Origin: Candidatus Woesebacteria bacterium GW2011_GWA1_41_7
GTDB lineage: Bacteria; Patescibacteriota; Microgenomatia; UBA8517
Direction of reading: 5' to 3'
DNA length: 8,795 nt
NCBI GenBank assembly: GCA_000997405.1
Contig: LCBU01000031.1
Location: 1-8,795, forward strand
Shown here piece by piece: positions 5,242 to 8,795 of the stretch. A program made the position numbers and the translations under genes. The stretch's first letter is position 1; each line of letters opens with the position of its first letter. The notes beneath the pieces were generated by a model. That model did no database searches, had not been told where the DNA came from, and worked only from the letters and a program-made list of their open reading frames with translations.

Positions 5242-5268
5242 TTGAAAACTCTGTGTATAGTATATAAT
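5242..5268 (+). promoter_or_regulatory. promoter of the 5281 gene
   Basis: -35 TTGAAA (5242-5247), a short 15-nt spacer and -10 TATAAT (5263-5268) predict a start near 5275, six bases before the ATG at 5281. The same AT-rich block probably holds the divergent RRM promoter. Confidence 0.5.
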
Positions 5269-5280
5269 AATTGGTATCAA

Positions 5281-5502
5281 ATGACAAATAAGCGTACAGA
5301 AAAAGCCAAAGAGCCCTCCAACCAGCCTTCGACAGGGCAGGGTGGTGTTGTTCCCAAAATTCCTACTTTAAATTTCGGACCCAAGAAACCGTCAATATTC
5401 TCCGGTAACAAAGGCTTTTCTCCGAAGGGAAACCCCCGGGGAAAATTTAACCAAGCCACTTTCCATACGCAGCACAAAGGCGGACCCTCAGGCGGCAAAT
5501 AA
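5281..5502 (+). CDS. 73-aa basic, low-complexity protein, function unknown
   Basis: The product is rich in Lys, Gly, Pro, Asn and Gln, with no transmembrane segment and no sequence typical of a folded core. It opens TNKRTEKAKEPSNQPS and ends HTQHKGGPSGGK; short phrases FGPKKP, FSPKGNPRGKF and GNKGF repeat a Phe/Gly/Lys pattern. Such composition suits an RNA- or ribosome-associated disordered protein, but that is inference. The ATG at 5281 is chosen over an upstream TTG at 5242 because the latter is the -35 box itself. It lies 51 nt upstream of the trigger factor gene, which has its own promoter, and is divergent from the RRM gene. Confidence 0.55.
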   Translation: MTNKRTEKAKEPSNQPSTGQGGVVPKIPTLNFGPKKPSIFSGNKGFSPKGNPRGKFNQATFHTQHKGGPSGGK

Positions 5503-5516
5503 TCAGGATAATCCAG

Positions 5517-5545
5517 TAGATAGAAGCCAGGAACTAAGTTATAAT
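5517..5545 (+). promoter_or_regulatory. promoter of the trigger factor gene
   Basis: -35 TAGATA (5517-5522), a 17-nt spacer and a perfect -10 TATAAT (5540-5545) predict a start at about 5552, two bases before the ATG at 5554. Confidence 0.6.
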
Positions 5546-5553
5546 ACGTCATT

Positions 5554-6441
5554 ATGGCTGACAAAATAACCTCCGTAATCGCAAAAGAAGATAACGGAAA
5601 CATTCAAATAACCTTTACCATTCCTTCTGATGTTGTCAAAAGCGCAGAAGACGAAACTATAAAGGAGTTCGCAAAAGATACCGAAATTGCCGGATTCAGG
5701 AAGGGCATGGCACCGCTTGATAAGGTAAAAGATAAAATTCCCCAAAGCACACTTATCGAACATTCACTTAGCCACGTTTTACCCAAAGCTCTGGCAGAAG
5801 CAGTTACAGAAAACAAATTACAAATAGCTATTTATCCAAAATTTGAACTCATAAGTGCAAAAGAAGGCGAGGCGTGGCAAATTAGGGGAACAACTTGTGA
5901 ACTTCCAAAGTTCGAACTTGGAGATTACAAGAAGGCAGTAACAGGTGAACTTGCGGCAGCATCCATCATTGTTCCGGGAAAGGACAGTGCTGACAAATCG
6001 GCATCCGGTCAAATTTCTCGAGACAAGAAAGAACAGATTGCAATAAAGGCTATTCTTGAAAATACCAAGATAGAGATTCCACAAATATTAATTGAAGAAG
6101 AAGCGGACAGCCGTTTATCAAATCTTTTAGGAAGACTTGAAAAGTTGGGGCTGGCTTTGGAAAATTATTTAGCCTCTATGGGTAAGAAAGCGGAGGATTT
6201 ACGGGCAGATTATGCAAAACAGGCCAAAGAGGCGATTGCACTTGACTTAATCCTCACGAAAATTGCAGAGTCGGAAGGTCTTAAAATCGACCAAAAAGAG
6301 GTAGATGCAGCTTTGAATATGTCTCAAGTCGATATAAAGGAAAAGGATCAAAATCCCTCAGAAACAGATAACAGAAAAGGATTAATGGAATCAATTTTGA
6401 GGCGTAGGGCAGCACTGGATTTCTTGATTAACCTGAGTTAA
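5554..6441 (+). CDS. tig: trigger factor-like ribosome-associated chaperone lacking the PPIase domain
   Basis: 295 aa, against about 430 for the usual protein. Residues 1-125 match the N-terminal ribosome-binding domain, with the signature loop GFRKGMAP at 47-54 that contacts the ribosome near the exit tunnel. The expected FKBP-type prolyl isomerase domain is missing; only a linker of about 30 residues (130-160) rich in Ala, Ser and Lys occupies that place. Residues 160-295 form the helical C-terminal chaperone region (helix starts near IPQILIEEEADSRL). It should bind nascent chains at the ribosome but not isomerise prolines. It is followed 11 nt later by the gene at 6453, probably in one operon. 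No Shine-Dalgarno site is seen, and a promoter places the mRNA end at the ATG. Confidence 0.88.
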   Translation: MADKITSVIAKEDNGNIQITFTIPSDVVKSAEDETIKEFAKDTEIAGFRKGMAPLDKVKDKIPQSTLIEHSLSHVLPKALAEAVTENKLQIAIYPKFELISAKEGEAWQIRGTTCELPKFELGDYKKAVTGELAAASIIVPGKDSADKSASGQISRDKKEQIAIKAILENTKIEIPQILIEEEADSRLSNLLGRLEKLGLALENYLASMGKKAEDLRADYAKQAKEAIALDLILTKIAESEGLKIDQKEVDAALNMSQVDIKEKDQNPSETDNRKGLMESILRRRAALDFLINLS

Positions 6442-6452
6442 AATCGGGCCTA

Positions 6453-7082
6453 ATGGCAGATACCAAAAAGAGGAACCAAAACATAGTAACTCGCCAAAAT
6501 GTTCTTGAATCCCTTAAAGATCTGGGAACAGGTACTTCCGTCCAAACTAAAGATTTTATTAAAAATACTTCAGAAGATTTTATCCGTGAACTATTAGGAT
6601 TAACCATACCCCAAGTTAAAAGGTCAGGTGAGCTAAATTTGGGTCAAACCGTGCAAATGGGAGATATTCTTAGTGGCCGTGAGGAGCGAACCCGGGAGGT
6701 CAAAATGCAAGCTACTTTTGAAAGACGAATTTTGAATGAAGAGAGAAGAACATCACAGGAAAAAAGCGGCGAACTTAGGATGGAGCTTAAGGCTATTATG
6801 GAAGAAATACAAAAAGTTGCGGCCAGCACCGAAAATTTTGCCGAAGCTGCACAAGTCAGTATGATCTCAGCTCCCATAGAACCCGGTATATACCATGTTC
6901 ACTTTTTTGAAAGTATTTTGGAGTTTTTACAGTCTTTCCGAAAAAGAATAGATCTTGCAGCTACTTGGCTCACGTCGACAAATAAAAGAGCCGAAAAGAA
7001 AAATTACTGGGCAACATATAAGAAAAAGGGTAGTTCGTTCCTACTTTCACCGGACCATTATCTTTCCAGATCAGCCGGTTAA
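6453..7082 (+). CDS. conserved coiled-coil protein, DUF5660-like, function unknown
   Basis: 209 aa, soluble, with no signal peptide. Residues 1-30 are basic. A middle part rich in Glu, Arg and Lys (about 75-125, with RMELKAIMEEIQKV) should be helical or coiled coil. The end carries a distinct aromatic block: GIYHVHFFESILEFLQSFRKRI, then W163, NYWATYKKKG and LSPDHYLSRSAG. The overall shape recalls DUF5660 proteins annotated in Microgenomates; this is from memory and tentative. It starts 11 nt after trigger factor with no promoter or Shine-Dalgarno site visible, so it is likely co-transcribed and perhaps works with it. Confidence 0.65.
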   Translation: MADTKKRNQNIVTRQNVLESLKDLGTGTSVQTKDFIKNTSEDFIRELLGLTIPQVKRSGELNLGQTVQMGDILSGREERTREVKMQATFERRILNEERRTSQEKSGELRMELKAIMEEIQKVAASTENFAEAAQVSMISAPIEPGIYHVHFFESILEFLQSFRKRIDLAATWLTSTNKRAEKKNYWATYKKKGSSFLLSPDHYLSRSAG

Positions 7083-7083
7083 T

Positions 7084-7112
7084 TTAATATATTTATATGC
7101 TTCAAATAAAAT
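7084..7112 (+). promoter_or_regulatory. promoter of the 7119 gene, leaderless type
   Basis: -35 TTAATA (7084-7089), a 17-nt spacer and -10 TAAAAT (7107-7112). Seven bases after the -10 is the A of the ATG at 7119. The -35 is identical to the one used for the 3770 gene. Confidence 0.5.
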
Positions 7113-7118
7113 TTAGCT

Positions 7119-7501
7119 ATGACAGAGATTAACCATTGTCACGAGATTAATTGTCCTGCTGCCTGTTGCCTGTTGCCTGTTGCCAAAATATTTACGGATA
7201 TTTGCCAGGATCCGTCAACCACTTTCTAAAAATTTTTCCCAGTGCTCTACCGGTACCCACGGAAGACGAGCTTATTAAAAATATTATTTCTCACAAAAGT
7301 GGCGTTTATTATTTTACAGACCGGTCATGGCTATATTTTTCGGTCAGTGGAATTTGTCCTAATTTAAATCAAGAAATGAACTGTAATGTCCATAACTCAA
7401 ATTATTACCTGGCCGCGTGCAGAAACATGACTCCGGAAAGTGAAGAATGTGCCAAATCTCAATTAGCCTTCAAAAAGAATTTACAATTTTGTGGACGCTG
7501 A
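7119..7501 (+). pseudogene. Cys-rich small protein gene, out of frame at a 7-bp tandem repeat
   Basis: The ATG at 7119, placed by a leaderless-type promoter, reads 36 codons (MTEINHCHEINC then a repeat-coded part) and stops at 7227-7229. A second frame is open from 7151 or earlier to 7501 and encodes the main body: FPSALPVPTEDELIKN, GVYYFTDRSWLYFS, ICPNLNQEMNCNVH, NYYLAACRN, EECAKSQL and FCGR, with at least six Cys. The two frames meet at GCCTGTT repeats (7161-7184). One more 7-bp unit would join them into a 129-aa protein. The locus may be switchable, decayed, or started elsewhere: a TTG at 7202 also follows a TATTTA box by 7 nt. The last ten bases lie in the duplicated tRNA-Val tail, so the C-terminus may be secondary. 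Family not recognised. Confidence 0.55.
7161..7184 (+). repeat. 7-bp tandem repeat GCCTGTT, 3.4 copies
   Basis: GCCTGTT occurs at 7161, 7168 and 7175, followed by GCC at 7182-7184. The unit length is not a multiple of three, so each gained or lost copy changes the reading frame of the 7119 gene. Confidence 0.92.
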
Positions 7502-7557
7502 GGGGCTCGTGTGCATAACATTGATCCCAAGCACTATCGGGATCCTCTAGTCAACGA
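7491..7557 (-). pseudogene. degenerate tRNA-Val copy (3' half relic)
   Basis: Minus-strand CGAGCCCCTCAGCGTCCAC (7509-7491) is an exact 19-nt copy of the 3' end of tRNA-Val plus one base. Further upstream, GTTGACTAGAG (7555-7545) matches the tRNA D-loop segment GTTGGCTAGAG with one change, at nearly the right distance (offsets 72 and 76). Between them a hairpin GATCCC/GGGATC (7544-7523) sits where the anticodon arm would be. The 5' acceptor half and the T-stem partner are missing, so it cannot work as a tRNA. Confidence 0.6.
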
Positions 7558-7567
7558 ACAAAGTGAG

Positions 7568-7641
7568 TGGACGCTGAGGGGCTCGAACCCCCGACCTCAT
7601 TCACGTCAAGAATGCGCTCTAGCCAACTGAGCTAAGCGTCC
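7568..7641 (-). tRNA. tRNA-Val (GAC)
   Basis: The acceptor stem GGACGCT/AGCGTCC ends with discriminator A. The D arm is GCTC/GAGC. The anticodon stem CATTC/GAATG has loop TTGACGT with anticodon GAC. The T arm is GGGGG-TTCGAGC-CCCTC with one G-U pair. CCA is not encoded in full. Its 5' first bases recur at 7677-7667 and its 3' tail at 7509-7491, so the gene sits inside duplicated pieces of itself. Confidence 0.94.
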
Positions 7642-7666
7642 ATGTAATGGCAGCTTCGTCTCGTCG

Positions 7667-7677
7667 TAAGCGTCCAT
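7667..7677 (-). repeat. duplicated 5' end of tRNA-Val in its leader
   Basis: ATGGACGCTTA here is identical to 7643-7633, which covers the first nine bases of tRNA-Val plus two upstream bases. It lies 34 nt upstream, within the predicted precursor transcript, and can pair with either copy of AGCGTCC downstream. Confidence 0.75.
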
Positions 7678-7694
7678 ATATACTTAGCAGGGTT

Positions 7695-7723
7695 ATTATA
7701 GCCGAACTTGGACAATTCTTCAA
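7695..7723 (-). promoter_or_regulatory. promoter of tRNA-Val
   Basis: Minus-strand -35 TTGAAG (7723-7718), a 17-nt spacer and a perfect -10 TATAAT (7700-7695) predict a start near 7688. The precursor would carry a leader of about 47 nt including the duplicated 5' end. Confidence 0.65.
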
Positions 7724-7729
7724 AACCCA

Positions 7730-8232
7730 TTATGGATAGCAATTAGGCCAAATGCCTTTCTTGCCAATGCTTATTGCATAAGCTGCTGTTTGTACGGCCT
7801 CCTCAGCATTCGATCGGAGATCAAGACTGGGGTCTTCACCAAAACTGTTTCTTATATTTTTCCAGGTAACACCACCGAATTGATAAAGTCCTACATATCC
7901 CAAATGCTCAGCTAAAGGGTTAAATCCGGATTCACAAAGAGCAATGTGCCTTAAAACATCAGCACTGACTCCATATTGGGAAGCGAATCTGTTAATAAAT
8001 CCGTTAATCTCTTTGGTTTTTTGGTTGGAGAAATAGTTGGGGTGGGAGACTTGGTCGGAGTTGCCGTTGGTGTCAGAGTAGGCTTTGGGCTTTCTATCGG
8101 TGTGGATGTGGGGTAAGGCGTAAGTGCTACAGAAAGAACCGCTGTTTTGGTCTTTTGCTTCCTTATTACACCCAAAGAAACAGCCTCGGCTGCGAGAAGT
8201 AAAAGTAAAATATAAACAATAATATTTTTCAC
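7730..8232 (-). pseudogene. anchored lysozyme-fold protein gene split by a one-base frame change
   Basis: From GTG 8232: a hydrophobic N-terminal segment (IIVYILLLLLAA), then a Thr/Pro-rich linker (TPYPTSTPIESPKPTLTPTA and onward) ending TISPTKKPK. That frame stops at 7951. A second frame, open over this linker end and down to TAA at 7732-7730, encodes the domain: EINGFINRFASQYGV, HIALCESGF with the likely catalytic Glu, GLYQFGGVTWKNIR, then NAEEAVQTAAYAISIG and IWPNCYP. This is a transglycosylase SLT/lysozyme-like domain. The frames differ by -1 near an A6 run (8022-8017). One extra A gives a 167-aa protein with ISPTKKTKEING at the join. It may be decayed, a sequencing error, or rescued by transcript slippage. 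The GTG start follows the uppP terminator; an ATG at 8304 would lie before that terminator. Confidence 0.75.
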
Positions 8233-8239
8233 CTGCACT

Positions 8240-8248
8240 ATTTTATCA
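8240..8248 (-). promoter_or_regulatory. extended -10 promoter of the 8232 gene
   Basis: Minus-strand TGA-TAAAAT (8248-8240) has a TGn extension and ends 7 nt before the GTG at 8232. No -35 is visible because the uppP terminator lies upstream. Confidence 0.4.
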
Positions 8249-8250
8249 TC

Positions 8251-8279
8251 AAAAAAAGAAATCCACTTGGAGAAGTGGG
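8251..8279 (-). terminator. intrinsic terminator downstream of the UppP frame
   Basis: On the minus strand, stem CCACTT/AAGTGG (8278-8263) with loop CTCC is followed by ATTTCTTTTTTT (8262-8251). It begins 7 nt after the stop codon of the UppP frame. Confidence 0.85.
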
Positions 8280-8285
8280 GTCCAT

Positions 8286-8795
8286 CTACATTACAAATAG
8301 CCAAAATAAAATTGCGAGAATGATCCTATAAACACCAAAGACTATAAAGTTGTGTTTTTTTACATAATTTACCAAAAATTTAATAGCTATCATTGCAAAA
8401 ATAAAGGAAAAAACGGTTCCTATAAACAAGGTTAGCGTCCCGGATTGGGAAATATATTGCCTGGATTTATAAATATCCAAAGCAGATGCGGCCATCATTG
8501 TAGGAACTGCCAAGAGGAACGAGAATTCCGTCGCAGTAGCTCTATTTATTCCGGTGCTTAAGCCACCGATAATCGTTGCTGCAGCACGGGACATTCCGGG
8601 AATAATCGAAAGACACTGAAAAGAACCTATTAAAAACGCTTTTTTATAAGTTACTTTTTCGTAATCAACCTCATCACCTAGATCACCACGTGCAATCATA
8701 ATTCCATCTGACTTCTCAATAATATTAGTAATATTTTTAACACCGGCTCTTGATTCAATTTTTGAAATTAGGAATGAGAGGAAAAGATAGAAGGG
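8286..8795 (-). CDS. uppP: in-frame pyruvate kinase segment joined to the UppP C-terminal half (partial)
   Basis: The frame is open from the window edge to the stop at 8286; the first residues are outside the window. The upstream part reads LISKIESRAGV, NIIEKSDGIMIARGDLGDE, the active-site region of pyruvate kinase: the Lys and Glu of SKIE and the Asp of ARGDLG are all present. From about YEKVTYKKAFLIG it becomes UppP (undecaprenyl-diphosphatase, BacA family), which recycles the peptidoglycan lipid carrier: IIPGMSRAAATI is the P-loop-like motif, EFSFLLAVPTMMAA follows, then several transmembrane helices. The normal UppP N-terminal half with its Glu-rich motif is not visible. The Met at 8699 lies inside the pyruvate kinase motif and is not a true start. 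Real fusion, recombination scar or assembly chimera cannot be separated here. Confidence 0.8.
   Translation of the reverse strand, partial: PFYLFLSFLISKIESRAGVKNITNIIEKSDGIMIARGDLGDEVDYEKVTYKKAFLIGSFQCLSIIPGMSRAAATIIGGLSTGINRATATEFSFLLAVPTMMAASALDIYKSRQYISQSGTLTLFIGTVFSFIFAMIAIKFLVNYVKKHNFIVFGVYRIILAILFWLFVM

Noticed and set aside
7161..7184. CRISPR-type repeat
   Set aside because: The units are 7 bp and directly adjacent, with no spacers. It is a simple tandem repeat.
7491..7585. Integrated mobile element bounded by the 19-nt tRNA tail repeat
   Set aside because: Only 57 bp separate the copies, with no integrase or cargo. tRNA-like residues between them fit a decayed tRNA copy better.
8233..8304. 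ATG 8304 as start of the frameshifted lysozyme-fold gene
   Set aside because: The extension contains the hairpin and U-run of the uppP terminator. The hydrophobic anchor begins right after GTG 8232.
8697..8699. ATG 8699 as the start of UppP
   Set aside because: It is the Met of the pyruvate kinase motif SDGIMIARGDLG, and the open frame continues upstream to the window edge.
1..8795. Recoding of UGA (as in Gracilibacteria and SR1)
   Set aside because: The recognised genes have no internal UGA, and UGA is not needed to join the broken frames; each break is a frame change, not a stop.

Overview
The window looks like a piece of a streamlined bacterial chromosome, most likely from the Candidate Phyla Radiation (Patescibacteria, possibly the Microgenomates side). 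This is an inference. It rests on AT-rich, tightly packed short genes, a trigger factor without its prolyl-isomerase domain, several small anchored or exported lysozyme-fold proteins with TP-rich linkers, and repeated absence of Shine-Dalgarno sites at promoter-proximal genes. No rRNA, CRISPR array, transposase or integrase is visible.

Layout. 1-236: a tRNA cluster (the 3' tail of an unseen tRNA, then tRNA-Phe and tRNA-Gly). 254-1356: an anchored lysozyme-fold protein, a roughly 84-nt RNA unit with its own promoter and terminator, and a truncated exported paralogue of the first protein. 1461-2233: tRNA-Leu, then a two-gene unit with a 50-aa membrane peptide and a DUF192 protein. 2222-3689 (minus): a Y-family DNA polymerase preceded by a small partner gene. 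3770-4768: an anchored alpha/beta hydrolase. 4901-5161 (minus): an RRM RNA-binding protein, divergent from 5281-7082, which holds a small basic protein, trigger factor and a coiled-coil protein. 7119-7501: a Cys-rich gene that a 7-bp tandem repeat puts out of frame. 7491-7677 (minus): tRNA-Val surrounded by duplicated pieces of itself. 7730-8232 (minus): a lysozyme-fold gene split by a one-base frame change. 8286-8795 (minus): an UppP C-terminal half fused in frame to a pyruvate-kinase segment, cut by the window edge.

One pattern links most of the window. A sigma70-like -10 box ends about 6 to 11 nt before the start codon at positions 290, 1589, 3689(-), 3770, 5281, 5554, 7119 and 8232(-), so those mRNAs would have 0-6 nt leaders. 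The Y-family polymerase, which is internal to its operon, has a good Shine-Dalgarno site, and the RRM gene has one at an abnormal distance. The spacing was also used to choose start codons.

Functional themes are envelope and peptidoglycan work (three lysozyme-fold genes, UppP, an anchored hydrolase), translation and folding (tRNAs, trigger factor, RRM protein) and translesion synthesis. Four loci look broken, switchable or chimeric: the 1093 paralogue, the 7119 gene, the 7730-8232 gene and the pyruvate kinase/UppP fusion. If this is a metagenome assembly, the last two need read-level confirmation before biological interpretation.
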